Shown here: positions 7,416-16,340 of the stretch, in pieces
Layout: each line of letters opens with the position of its first letter
How positions within the stretch are numbered: position 1 is the stretch's first letter
DNA from: Cryobacterium aureum
GTDB lineage: Bacteria > Actinomycetota > Actinomycetes > Actinomycetales > Microbacteriaceae
Reading direction: 5' to 3'
Assembly (NCBI RefSeq): GCF_002954245.1
Contig: NZ_PPTG01000040.1
Coordinates: forward strand, 363-64,362
DNA: 64,000 nucleotides
Position numbers and translations under genes: made by a program
The notes under the pieces: generated by a model
Told to the model about the DNA's origin: nothing
The model's database searches: none
The model's input: only the letters and a program-made list of their open reading frames with translations

Positions 7416-9839
7416 CTAGTTTTCTGCGAATTCCCCCCTGCGCCGACGGGCATAGAGCACAGCGCCCAGCAGCAGGAGCAGCGCTCCACCGTAGAGCAAT
7501 GGGCTACCGTCAATGCCCGTCCTGGCGAGGGCCGTCGTACCGTCGGCCAGCACCTCAATCACGGCCCAACCGATCACCGCGCCGGTGGAATTCTGCACGA
7601 TGATTCGGTGCGTGCCGACCGCAAGGTCACTCGGCAGCACGGTGGTCACCGTGCCCTGCTGGTTGACCTGCAACCAACCGCCGAGTTGCACCGGAACGGA
7701 ACGAGCCCAGACCGACACGTATTCGCCCCAGAACTCTTCACCGACAGCAATGCTGATCGTGTCGCCGGCGTGGTAGTTCGTTTCGAGCGGAGCGATGTGG
7801 TCCTTCAGGGCCGTGGTGAGGGCCGATTCGTCGGCCGGAGTGGCAGCAACCGCCGGCGCCACGACGGCGTTGACCGAGATGGCTAACCGCACGATCGTGC
7901 CGGTTTGTGGAGCGGTCAGTTCGAGCACACTGTTGGCCTGCGCGTTCATGGGGACGGCGAAGCTCACGGCCGCGGTGCCCGTTGCATCAACGGATGCCGC
8001 ACCCAGGTCGGTCGAATTGCCCGCCCAGGCGAGGTTCAGCGTCGTATTCTTCGGTGCACCGAGCGAGGTCAGGTTGAGGTCGCCGACCGTCAGGGTGACG
8101 ATGTCTCCCGGATCAACAGTTGCCGTCGGAGCCCCGGTGACCGTCGCCTGGCTGGCGGCGAACGACGGGGTGAGCGGGCTGTTCGCCTGAATGTAGGAGA
8201 TCCAGGCGTCGCGGTCGACCAGCCCCGAGTCGCGGGTGTCGGTGCCATTCGTGAACTCGCGAAAGTTGTCGCCGCCGGTGAGCAGAAAGTTGAACGAACC
8301 GATGCGGTAGGACTGCGCCGGGTCAATCTGAACTCCGTCGATCCAGATACTCGTCACGCGATCACCCGCGGTACGGCTGTCATCGAAGGTGTAGTTGACG
8401 TTGTCACTCAGGCCCAGCGATAGGAATGGCCGACTCGGAATCGTGCCATCGGCGTTGGTCTGCCACTGCTGCTCGAGCACGGTCTTGAACTGCGCGCCGG
8501 TGAGACTCGTGGTCCACAGGTTGTTCAGGAACGGAAGCACCGCGTTCGCCTCAGCGTAGGTCACCACACCGTCGGGAGCGAGCGAGAGGTCGGTGCGCAT
8601 ACCACCGGGGTTGACGACGCCAATCTGGGCTGCGCCGATCGTCGGGTCGGCGAGCGAGTCTCGCAGTGCGTTGGCCACGAGCGACCCCATGGCCGACGGG
8701 GACATGCGGTCTTCGGCGCACGGTGCGACTCCGCCAATGCACGCCCGGGTGATGTCAGCGGTTACCGATCCGACCGGAACATTGCCCCGCACCGCAGCCT
8801 CGGCCAACGCGGCGTTCGTGATGGCTTGGACCTCGGCAACGCGCGGGTAGGCGGCCACGAGGCCGGCGTCGGGCGAGGTCGAGCGGGCCACGTTGTGGTT
8901 TTTCACCGTGCTCGTGGCACCGGAATCGCTGTCGTAGCTAAGCACAACCTGGCCGATGTTCCCGCCGTAGCTACCGGTCTGCAGCACCGGGCGAGTCGTG
9001 CCGGCGGCTGCGCCGGGAACCTGTGCGTCCCAGGCGTATTGCTTGTGCGTGTGACCGGTGAAGATCGCATCGACCTCGGCGGAGGTCTCGTTCACGATGC
9101 TCGCGAAGGCCCCGCCGGCGGCGAGTTCCTGCTCGAGCGTCGCGCCGTCGGGGGTTCCCGCGCCGGCGCCCTCGTGGTACTCGGCGATCAGCACATCCGC
9201 TTCACCGTTGGCATCGTTGCCGTCGGTGAGCTCAGCGGCCACGCGGTTGACCGCGGCGACGGGGTCACCGAAGCTGAGGCTGGAGATTCCATTGGGCGAG
9301 ACGAGTGTCGGGGTTTCCTCCGTCACGGCGCCGATCACGCCCACCGTGATGCCGGCCACGTCGATGATGGCGTATTCCTGCAGCGCGGGGGTCTCGGTGC
9401 CGGCGTTGTACACGTTGGCTCCGAGATAGTCGAAGTTGGCCGCGGCGGCCACCCGACCGGTAAGGTCGCCAAAGCCTTGGTCGAACTCGTGGTTGCCCAC
9501 GCCCGAGGCTGCGAGGTCGAGCGCGTTGAGCACGTCGAGGGTGGGCTGATCTTGCTGCGACGCCGAGGCGAACAGCGACGCGCCGATGTTGTCGCCGTCC
9601 GAGAGGAACAGCGAGTTCGCGTCGCCGTACTCGGCTCGCAGCGTTTCAACGGTGCCGGCGAACTTCACCGTGTTGGCGTCAATGCGCCCGTGAAAGTCGT
9701 TGATATTGAGCAGATTAATCAGGACCGGAGCCCCGGGTGCGGCTATGGCAGGCAGCGCGACCAGCGGTGCAACCGCCAGGCTCACCCCGGCAACGGATGC
9801 GAGGATGAGCTTCTTAACGCTCGTGGAACGGTGAATCAT
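7416..9839 (-). CDS. Surface-anchored bifunctional 5'-nucleotidase/metallophosphoesterase (UshA family)
   Basis: The 807-residue precursor hydrolyses nucleotides or other phosphomonoesters outside the cell. A signal peptide ends near residue 34. The metallophosphoesterase domain (~38-330) shows NINDFHGRID, SDGDNIG, GNHEFDQG and FTGHTHKQ, the metal and catalytic motifs of the family. The 5'-nucleotidase C-terminal domain follows (~360-545) with NPGGMRTDL. An Ig-like tail leads to a sorting signal, LARTG near residue 771, then a hydrophobic helix and RRRR. LAxTG is typical of class E sortases. The start ATG follows GGGGAGAGCA. The upstream region matches that of the nuclease gene at 10030. Confidence 0.93.
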   Translation of the reverse strand: MIHRSTSVKKLILASVAGVSLAVAPLVALPAIAAPGAPVLINLLNINDFHGRIDANTVKFAGTVETLRAEYGDANSLFLSDGDNIGASLFASASQQDQPTLDVLNALDLAASGVGNHEFDQGFGDLTGRVAAAANFDYLGANVYNAGTETPALQEYAIIDVAGITVGVIGAVTEETPTLVSPNGISSLSFGDPVAAVNRVAAELTDGNDANGEADVLIAEYHEGAGAGTPDGATLEQELAAGGAFASIVNETSAEVDAIFTGHTHKQYAWDAQVPGAAAGTTRPVLQTGSYGGNIGQVVLSYDSDSGATSTVKNHNVARSTSPDAGLVAAYPRVAEVQAITNAALAEAAVRGNVPVGSVTADITRACIGGVAPCAEDRMSPSAMGSLVANALRDSLADPTIGAAQIGVVNPGGMRTDLSLAPDGVVTYAEANAVLPFLNNLWTTSLTGAQFKTVLEQQWQTNADGTIPSRPFLSLGLSDNVNYTFDDSRTAGDRVTSIWIDGVQIDPAQSYRIGSFNFLLTGGDNFREFTNGTDTRDSGLVDRDAWISYIQANSPLTPSFAASQATVTGAPTATVDPGDIVTLTVGDLNLTSLGAPKNTTLNLAWAGNSTDLGAASVDATGTAAVSFAVPMNAQANSVLELTAPQTGTIVRLAISVNAVVAPAVAATPADESALTTALKDHIAPLETNYHAGDTISIAVGEEFWGEYVSVWARSVPVQLGGWLQVNQQGTVTTVLPSDLAVGTHRIIVQNSTGAVIGWAVIEVLADGTTALARTGIDGSPLLYGGALLLLLGAVLYARRRRGEFAEN

Positions 9840-9881
9840 TGCTCTCCCCTGTGAAACGTCTGTGAAAATACACGCTTAGGT

Positions 9882-9940
9882 GCAGCCTAGCGACGGCAGG
9901 TGTCCTCACGGAAAAGTGGTCGAAGTTTGCTCTTATGAGC
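9882..9940 (-). promoter_or_regulatory. Shared promoter block upstream of the nucleotidase gene
   Basis: On the minus strand this 59-bp block reads from the palindrome GCTCATAAGAGC through GGACAC to GCCGTCGCTAGGCTGC; TAGGCT fits an actinobacterial -10 box. The block aligns without gaps to 12782-12840 upstream of the secreted nuclease gene: 16/16 identical at the -10 end, 14/15 at the palindrome end, and variable in the middle. It ends 43 bases before the ATG. Since both genes release phosphate, a phosphate-starvation regulator is plausible but not shown. Confidence 0.65.
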
Positions 9941-10029
9941 GCTGGACCGGCCGCTCGAATTGAAACTTTCAGGGCGACTGGAGTGCGGGGCCCGGACCGG
10001 TATCGGCCAGAGCCCCGCACGACTGTGAG

Positions 10030-12684
10030 TTACTGCGCGGTGAGCAGGCCCGGCAATGCCGCTTTACCGGGCTGACCCGGGTGGCCGGGGTGCCCCGGCT
10101 TGTCGGGCAGGCCCGGCTTCTCTGGCTTGTCCGGTTTGCCCGGCTTCTCTGGCTTGTCGGGCTTATCCGTCTTGGGCGTGGCGAGGTTTAGGCCGAGCAC
10201 GACCGGGTCGTGATCAGAAGAGCGGAATGCGTCAGCGACGTAAAAGTCGGTCACGTTGTTGTTGAACCGACTGTACTCGAGGGCGACCGATTCAACGGAG
10301 TTGATGTTCCAGACGTCGACGGCATTGACCGTGGCATCCGCTTCGGGCGAGGCGAACACGTGGTCGAGTGAGCCGACCGTGCCGCCGAAGGCGTAGGTGT
10401 ACTCGCCGCTCTTGTCGCCCTGGTTGATGTAGCCGGCGTCAAGCAGCACCCGAATCGGGTCTTCAAGGTCGTACGCGTTGAAATCGCCGGTGAGAAAGAC
10501 CCGGTCGATGCCGGAATCAGCCTTGACCTGATCGGCGAAGGCCACGAGCGCGGTGGCTTGCTCCACCCGAGTGGGGTTCGACGCACCCTGGCCGTCGCCC
10601 TGGTCGGCATCGTCCCCGGTGCCGGAACCCTTCGACTTGAAGTGGTTCACGATCGCGAGAAAGCTGCTCTTCTTATTGCCGACCAGCTGGAACGCCTGAG
10701 CCAGCGGCTCACGCGCGCGGCCGTTGAACGCCACGGATTCGGTGAGAATGACCGACTCCCCCACCGTTTCGACGGCGGCCGGCTTATAGATGAACGCCGT
10801 GCGAATCACGTCTTCGCTGGCCGGAAGCGCGACCGGCGAGGCCACGAAAGCCCAGACGTCACTGCCGGCAACAGTATTGAGCGCTGCGGTCAGGTTGGCG
10901 AGGGCGTCGTCGCGGTTCTTGCCGAACTTCGCCGAGTTCTCGATCTCTTCGAGCGAGACGACATCGGCGTTGAGGGCGTTGATCGCCGCGACGATCTTGG
11001 CCTGTTGGCGTTCGAAACTGAGCTGGGTCGCGGCGCCGCGGGCGTCGCATCCGCCGCGCACCGTAGTCGGCACGCCGGCCCGATCGTTGTAGTAGCTGCA
11101 GCCGGTGAGCGAGTCGCCGGTGGTCGAGAAGTAGTTCAGCACGTTGAAACTGGCCAAACGGATGTCTCCGCCCACGTCGACCGGCGCGCTCGTGCGGGTA
11201 TCGGCGAAGGTCACCGGCTGCACCGTCGCCGCATTGGACGACACGAGCGCCGTCACCGGCTGAAACTTCCAGACATCGTTGCGGAAGTCGAAGATGACCG
11301 GAGACAGGAACGACACCGCGGCACCGATGCGCACCGGTTCGCTGGTCGAGAGGTACGGAACCGGGCTGCCCTGGTTCGCCGCGGCCAGGTAGTTGGTCGT
11401 GGCACCATCGTCGAGCGTAACGGCTCGGCCGGCGTTCTCGGCGAGGGCGGCCTGATACTCGGTGGAGCCGGGCAGGGCCGTTACGCTCGGGTTCACGAGC
11501 GGGGTCGATCCGGCTGCGAGGCCGATTTCGGCGTACTGGTTGGTCGTGTAGTTGTTGGTGACGGTGAAGTCGCCCTGCGGGGTGAGCAGCATGCCCTCGA
11601 GGGTTTCGCGCTGTTCTGCGCTGGTCGGCAATGCCACCGTGACCGGGGTGGGGGCGACCACGTCAGTGGTGGAGAGCTCGGTGACGTCCTCGACGGTACC
11701 AAAGGTGACCTCGGTCATCCCGAAGAATTCCACGACGGTGCCGACGACCTGAACGTGGTCGCCGATCTGCACGTCGGCGGTAGCCGTGCTGGAGTAGGCG
11801 AAGACACCGTGCGAGGCGGTGTGGCTGGCGAAGTCCACATCACCGCCGGTTGCTGCGGTCTGAAGGTAGAACCCATCAAAACCGCCGGTCGGATACGCGG
11901 CCGTGACCACGCCGGTTGTCTTGACGACGGTTCCGGCGAGCGGGCTCGTGTCGGTCGTTCCCTGGATCGCGTCAATCGCGGTCACTTCGTCGGGTACCGG
12001 GGTCGGGTCAGGGTCTGGTTCGGGTTCGACCGGTGTCCCCGTGTCGCCGGCGGTGTTGGTCGGCGTTGGGGCTGATGCGGTGAAGTCGGCAGCGTTGACG
12101 TCGGTATCGACAAACCCGGTGCGGTTGACCGACGTGGTGACGGATGCCGCGGTGGCAGCCGTTCCCTCAAAAGTGTTCGAGCTGCCGTAGCCGAGCAGAT
12201 CGAGAATCTCGGACTGCCCGGTGAGCGACCCGGTAGCGGGCGCCGTGAGCGCCGTGGGCTGGTTGGCGAAGAAGATCGTGCCGGAGGCGGCGGCGAAGGA
12301 GGTGCCGAAGGAGGCATCCGGAGCCGGCAGCGCTGCACCGTTAGCCGCGTTCGAGCTGCCCTGCACGAGGTAGTAGCCGCCGGCGGCGATCGTGCCGCTC
12401 AGGGCGACGACCCCGGTCGGGTTCGAGGTTCCTCCGGAGGAACGGTACTGAATGGAGGTGCCGTCGAGCGACACGTCGGCGGCGGTCGGGTTGTACAGCT
12501 CGACGAACTTGTTCAAAAAGGTCGCGCCCGAGCTTCCCCCGTTCAGATACGCCTCGTTGATGACAACCCCGGTGCCGGCGATAATGGCGCTGGCCGGTAC
12601 GGCAATGAGCGGGGCGGCCGCAAGGCTCACCCCAAGTAATGTGGCGAAAACCAGCCTGGAACGGCGGCGAACGGCGGATGACAT
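10030..12684 (-). CDS. Secreted ExeM/NucH-family endonuclease with lamin-tail domain
   Basis: This is an 884-residue extracellular nuclease. After a signal peptide (to ~35) comes a lamin-tail domain (VVINEAYLNGG and KFVELYNPTAADVSLDG), then an OB-fold region (~235-375, IDAIQG and TGVVTAAY), then an endonuclease/exonuclease/phosphatase domain (~515-830) with LASFNVLNYF, VSLEEIEN, LTGDFNAYD and SSDHDPVVLGL. The tail is a Pro/Lys/Gly-rich repeat (KPDKPEKPGKP) without a sorting motif. I place the start at the ATG at 12684, preceded by GAGGAG; the in-frame ATG at 12696 lies upstream of that ribosome site. It probably digests extracellular DNA for phosphate. Confidence 0.92.
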   Translation of the reverse strand: MSSAVRRRSRLVFATLLGVSLAAAPLIAVPASAIIAGTGVVINEAYLNGGSSGATFLNKFVELYNPTAADVSLDGTSIQYRSSGGTSNPTGVVALSGTIAAGGYYLVQGSSNAANGAALPAPDASFGTSFAAASGTIFFANQPTALTAPATGSLTGQSEILDLLGYGSSNTFEGTAATAASVTTSVNRTGFVDTDVNAADFTASAPTPTNTAGDTGTPVEPEPDPDPTPVPDEVTAIDAIQGTTDTSPLAGTVVKTTGVVTAAYPTGGFDGFYLQTAATGGDVDFASHTASHGVFAYSSTATADVQIGDHVQVVGTVVEFFGMTEVTFGTVEDVTELSTTDVVAPTPVTVALPTSAEQRETLEGMLLTPQGDFTVTNNYTTNQYAEIGLAAGSTPLVNPSVTALPGSTEYQAALAENAGRAVTLDDGATTNYLAAANQGSPVPYLSTSEPVRIGAAVSFLSPVIFDFRNDVWKFQPVTALVSSNAATVQPVTFADTRTSAPVDVGGDIRLASFNVLNYFSTTGDSLTGCSYYNDRAGVPTTVRGGCDARGAATQLSFERQQAKIVAAINALNADVVSLEEIENSAKFGKNRDDALANLTAALNTVAGSDVWAFVASPVALPASEDVIRTAFIYKPAAVETVGESVILTESVAFNGRAREPLAQAFQLVGNKKSSFLAIVNHFKSKGSGTGDDADQGDGQGASNPTRVEQATALVAFADQVKADSGIDRVFLTGDFNAYDLEDPIRVLLDAGYINQGDKSGEYTYAFGGTVGSLDHVFASPEADATVNAVDVWNINSVESVALEYSRFNNNVTDFYVADAFRSSDHDPVVLGLNLATPKTDKPDKPEKPGKPDKPEKPGLPDKPGHPGHPGQPGKAALPGLLTAQ

Positions 12685-12781
12685 GGATCTCCTCATTCAT
12701 AGAACGATGGTCGTGTCATTGCACCCGGGGTCGCGCTATCGACAGATCTCCCGGCCCACGGATTGGCGGGTGCAATTAATC

Positions 12782-12840
12782 GCAGCCTAGCGACGGCCCG
12801 TGTCCGGGGGGTGAACACCTCGTATTTTGCTCCTATGAGC
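12782..12840 (-). promoter_or_regulatory. Shared promoter block upstream of the nuclease gene
   Basis: This is the second copy of the 59-bp block seen at 9882-9940, with palindrome GCTCATAGGAGC and -10 TAGGCT in GCCGTCGCTAGGCTGC. On the minus strand the variable middle contains GTTCACC, which matches the unit of the Streptomyces PhoP box, but no clean direct repeat is present. The leader to the ATG is about 98 bases. Confidence 0.65.
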
Positions 12841-12881
12841 AGCGCTTTAAGCCGTGATCAGGCCGATCGCGCCCACATTCG

Positions 12882-13391
12882 CTAGTTCAGGCGCTTTACC
12901 ATGCGGGTGTTGCCGAGCGTGTTGGGCTTCACCCGAGCCAGGTCGAGAAACTCGGCGACGCCTTCATCGGGCGAGCGTACGAGCTCGGCGTAGACGGCCG
13001 GATCGACGGTTTCGGTGCCCATGTCACTGAACCCGTTGCGGGCGAAGAAACCCACCTCGAAGGTGAGACAGAACAGCCGGCTGAGGCCGAGGTCGCGGGC
13101 ATCCGCTTCGAGGCGCTGCATCATGGTGTAACCGACGCCGAGCCCGAGCCACTGGGCGTCGACGGCGAGAGTGCGCACTTCCCCGAGGTCTTCCCACATC
13201 ACGTGCAGGGCGCCGCAGCCGATCAGTTTGCCGGAGGAGTCCACGGCCACGCGAAATTCCTGCACCGCCTCGTAGAACACGACGCGGTCCTTGCCGAGCA
13301 GAATGCGCTGCTGCACGAGCGGTTCGACGAGCGCCTCAATGCCGGGCACGTCACTCGTGCGAGCGCGGCGTACCGTGTATCCCGTTTCCAA
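12882..13391 (-). CDS. argA: Amino-acid N-acetyltransferase (N-acetylglutamate synthase, GNAT type)
   Basis: This single GNAT-domain protein of ~169 residues acetylates glutamate as the first step of arginine synthesis. VRRARTSDVPGIEALV, EVRTLAVDAQWLGLGVGYTMMQRLEADA (acetyl-CoA loop) and VGFFARNGFSDMG match the short actinobacterial ArgA type, which lacks the amino-acid kinase domain. The start is ambiguous: GTG at 13397 touches the GGAGGA ribosome site, while TTG at 13391 has a 6-base spacing and is preferred. It stands alone, with no other arg genes nearby. Confidence 0.85.
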   Translation of the reverse strand: METGYTVRRARTSDVPGIEALVEPLVQQRILLGKDRVVFYEAVQEFRVAVDSSGKLIGCGALHVMWEDLGEVRTLAVDAQWLGLGVGYTMMQRLEADARDLGLSRLFCLTFEVGFFARNGFSDMGTETVDPAVYAELVRSPDEGVAEFLDLARVKPNTLGNTRMVKRLN

Positions 13392-13561
13392 ATTCACTCC
13401 TCCAGTCTATTGATCCCCGTTCCATCGGCTCTCCCCCGCGCATAACTCCTGCAATTCGTGTTCGCTTCGACCGGAAACTCTTGGAAAGACGCGCAACTTG
13501 ATCCGATGCTTCAGAATTTGCAGGTGTTGTGCGCACGCAGGGCCGCCCCGGACACAGAACA

Positions 13562-13587
13562 GGCCCGGCAGACGAATCTGCCGGGCC
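13562..13587 (-). terminator. Intrinsic terminator of clpC
   Basis: An 11-bp GC stem, GGCCCGGCAGA/TCTGCCGGGCC, is closed by a UUCG tetraloop on the minus strand, 34 bases after the clpC stop. It is followed by TGTTCTGTG rather than a long U-tract. The flanking ACAGAACA/TGTTCTGT bases extend the symmetry. Confidence 0.75.
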
Positions 13588-13620
13588 TTGTCTGTTCTGT
13601 TGAAACTAGCGGTGGAACTG

Positions 13621-16146
13621 CTAGTCGCTCGTGATAGCCAGATCCGGGGTGGCCGGGCCGGTGCCGACGGCGGCTGCGGTGTTCACTCCGACGCCGACCG
13701 GGTCAACCCGGGTCGTCGTGGTGAAGACGAGCTTGCCATCGACGAAGTCCACGTGCACGTGGTCACCGGCGTTGAGCTCGCCCTGCAGGATTTTCTCCGA
13801 CAGGCGGTCCTCCACCTCGCGCTGGATGGCGCGACGCAGCGGGCGAGCACCGAGCGTCGGGTCGAATCCGACCTCGATCAGGTGCTCCTTCGCCGGAACT
13901 GTGACCTCAACGGTCATGTCACGGTCGAGCAGACGAACGCCCAATCGCTTGATGAACAGGTCGACGATCTGCAGCAGCTCCGGCTTGGTCAGCTGCGGGA
14001 AGACGATGACCTCGTCGACGCGGTTGAGGAACTCGGGCTTGAAGTGCTTCTTCAGTTCGTCTTTCACCTTGCCGGCCATGCGCTCGTACCCGGTCGTACT
14101 GTCGCCTTCCAGCTGGAAGCCGACCGGTCCGCCCGAAATGTCCTTGGTGCCGAGGTTGGTGGTCATAATGATGACGGTGTTCTTGAAGTCGACGACGCGA
14201 CCCTGACCATCCGTCAACCGGCCCTCTTCCAGAATCTGAAGGAGCGAGTTGAAGATATCGGGGTGAGCCTTCTCGATCTCGTCGAACAGCACAACGGAGA
14301 AAGGCTTGCGACGCACCTTCTCGGTGAGCTGACCACCCTCTTCGAAGCCGACGAACCCGGGAGGCGCACCGAACAGGCGCGACACGGTGTGCTTCTCGCC
14401 GTACTCACTCATGTCGAGCGAGATCATGGCGGCCTCGTCGTCGAACAGGAACTCGGCGAGCGCCTTAGCCAGCTCGGTCTTGCCAACACCGGTGGGGCCG
14501 GCGAAGACGAAGGAACCGGAGGGACGCTTCGGGTCCTTCAAGCCGGCACGGGTGCGACGGATGGTCTTGGCGAGTGCCGAGATGGCCTCTTCCTGACCGA
14601 TGACGCGCTGGTGCAGTGCCTTCTCCATGAAGACGAGCCGCGAGGACTCTTCCTCGGTGAGCTTGAACACCGGGATGCCGGTGGCCTGGGCCAGGACCTC
14701 AGCGATCAGGCCTTCGTCGACGACCGCGGTGGTCTTGACGTCGCCCGACTTCCATTTCTTCTCGAGGCGCAGACGCTCGCCGAGGAGGTTCTTCTCCTCG
14801 TCGCGGAGGCCGGCAGCCTTCTCGAAGTCCTGCTCTTCGATGGCGAGTTCCTTGGCGGCACGCACCACGGCGATCTTCTCGTCAAATTCGCGCAGCTCCG
14901 GCGGGCTCGAGAGGATCGACAGGCGCAGGCGAGCGCCGGCCTCATCGATCAGGTCGATGGCCTTGTCGGGCAGGAACCGGTCGGAGACGTAGCGGTCGGC
15001 GAGGTTCGCCGCGGCCACGAGGGCACCGTCGGTGATGGACACCTTGTGGTGCGCTTCGTAACGGTCGCGCAGTCCCTTGAGAATGTTGATGGTGTGCGGC
15101 AGGGACGGTTCGTTCACCTGGATCGGCTGGAAGCGGCGCTCGAGGGCGGCATCCTTCTCGAAGTGCTTGCGGTACTCGTCGAGGGTGGTCGCACCGATGG
15201 TCTGCAGCTCACCGCGGGCGAGGAGCGGCTTAAGGATCGACGCGGCGTCGATGGCGCCCTCGGCGGCTCCGGCACCCACGAGGGTGTGGATCTCGTCGAT
15301 GAAGACGATGATATCGCCGCGGGTGCGGATCTCCTTGGTGACCTTCTTCAGGCGTTCTTCGAAGTCACCGCGGTAGCGGCTGCCGGCGATGAGCGAGCCG
15401 AGGTCGAGCGAGTAGAGCTGCTTGTCTTTCAGCGTCTCTGGCACATCGCCCTTGACGATGGCTTGGGCGAGGCCCTCGACGACGGCGGTCTTGCCGACTC
15501 CGGGTTCACCGATCAGCACGGGGTTGTTCTTGGTGCGACGCGAGAGGATCTGCATGACCCGCTCGATTTCTTTCTCGCGCCCGATGACCGGGTCGAGTTT
15601 GTTGTCGCGGGCCATCTGGGTGAGGTTGCGACCGAACTGGTCGAGCACCTGGCTGCCGGCCGTGTTGGCCGCCTGCTCGTTGGCACCGACCGCCACCTGC
15701 TCCTTGCCCTGGTATCCGGACAGAAGCTGAATGACCTGCTGGCGCACGCGGTTGAGATCGGCGCCGAGCTTCACGAGAACCTGAGCGGCTACGCCCTCGC
15801 CCTCGCGAATGAGACCGAGCAGAATGTGCTCGGTTCCGATGTAGTTGTGGCCGAGCTGCAGCGCTTCGCGCAGACTCAGCTCGAGAACCTTCTTCGCCCG
15901 GGGCGTGAAGGGGATGTGGCCGGTGGGCTGCTGCTGCCCCTGGCCGATGATGTCCTGAACCTGCTCGCGCACGGCGTCCAGCGAGATGCCGAGGCTCTCC
16001 AGAGCCTTGGCGGCGACGCCTTCACCCTCGTGAATCAGCCCGAGCAGAATGTGCTCGGTGCCGATGTAATTGTGGTTAAGCATCTTGGCCTCTTCCTGGG
16101 CCAAAACGACGACGCGACGAGCTCGGTCGGTAAATCTTTCAAACAT
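13621..16146 (-). CDS. clpC: ATP-dependent Clp protease ATP-binding subunit ClpC
   Basis: This 841-residue HSP100 unfoldase feeds proteins to ClpP. Two Clp N repeats (1-145) begin [21 protein letters not shown]1 has Walker [10 protein letters not shown] near 210 and [16 protein letters not shown]-like middle region lies near 425. D2 carries [10 protein letters not shown] near 545 and [13 protein letters not shown]. The C-terminus is Ala/Thr-rich and variable. The ATG follows GGGAGCGATC. A ClgR-like site lies ~80 bases upstream. Confidence 0.97.
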   Translation of the reverse strand: MFERFTDRARRVVVLAQEEAKMLNHNYIGTEHILLGLIHEGEGVAAKALESLGISLDAVREQVQDIIGQGQQQPTGHIPFTPRAKKVLELSLREALQLGHNYIGTEHILLGLIREGEGVAAQVLVKLGADLNRVRQQVIQLLSGYQGKEQVAVGANEQAANTAGSQVLDQFGRNLTQMARDNKLDPVIGREKEIERVMQILSRRTKNNPVLIGEPGVGKTAVVEGLAQAIVKGDVPETLKDKQLYSLDLGSLIAGSRYRGDFEERLKKVTKEIRTRGDIIVFIDEIHTLVGAGAAEGAIDAASILKPLLARGELQTIGATTLDEYRKHFEKDAALERRFQPIQVNEPSLPHTINILKGLRDRYEAHHKVSITDGALVAAANLADRYVSDRFLPDKAIDLIDEAGARLRLSILSSPPELREFDEKIAVVRAAKELAIEEQDFEKAAGLRDEEKNLLGERLRLEKKWKSGDVKTTAVVDEGLIAEVLAQATGIPVFKLTEEESSRLVFMEKALHQRVIGQEEAISALAKTIRRTRAGLKDPKRPSGSFVFAGPTGVGKTELAKALAEFLFDDEAAMISLDMSEYGEKHTVSRLFGAPPGFVGFEEGGQLTEKVRRKPFSVVLFDEIEKAHPDIFNSLLQILEEGRLTDGQGRVVDFKNTVIIMTTNLGTKDISGGPVGFQLEGDSTTGYERMAGKVKDELKKHFKPEFLNRVDEVIVFPQLTKPELLQIVDLFIKRLGVRLLDRDMTVEVTVPAKEHLIEVGFDPTLGARPLRRAIQREVEDRLSEKILQGELNAGDHVHVDFVDGKLVFTTTTRVDPVGVGVNTAAAVGTGPATPDLAITSD

Positions 16147-16226
16147 GTGATCGCTCCCTTGGCGCCAGGGCAGTTGGTGCCGTTACATCGAGAGTAACCA
16201 GCCTGCGCCGCCTGCGGGCGTTTGTT

Positions 16227-16237
16227 CGCCGCAGGCG
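16227..16237 (-). promoter_or_regulatory. Possible ClgR operator upstream of clpC
   Basis: CGCCGCAGGCG differs by one central base from the ClgR consensus CGCYNANRGCG known from corynebacteria, where ClgR activates clp genes. It lies 81 bases upstream of the clpC ATG. It overlaps a GC hairpin, GCCTGCGG...CCGCAGGC, so the match may be incidental. Confidence 0.35.
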
Positions 16238-16277
16238 TGACGGATGCTGCGGAGCAGCATCCGTCACGCCTTTGTTT
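16234..16277 (+). terminator. Strong intrinsic terminator pointing rightward between clpC and cls
   Basis: A perfect 17-bp stem (GGCGTGACGGATGCTGC / GCAGCATCCGTCACGCC) with loop GGA is followed on the plus strand by TTTGTTTT. On the minus strand the tail is GC-rich, so the U-tract only fits rightward transcription, although both neighbouring genes read leftward. It may end antisense transcription or act bidirectionally after cls. Confidence 0.6.
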
Positions 16278-16340
16278 TAATAGGGACAGCGTGACGTATG
16301 CTCCGCGCCGGGCCTGCGCGCAGCATCCGCTTTACCCGGC

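Noticed and set aside
10558..12075. A 505-codon plus-strand frame opposite the secreted nuclease
   Set aside because: Antisense shadow; the minus-strand gene has complete domain motifs.
13498..16197. An 899-codon open frame on the plus strand across clpC
   Set aside because: It is the exact antisense of clpC, Val/Asp/Leu-rich without domains, and is explained by high third-position GC.
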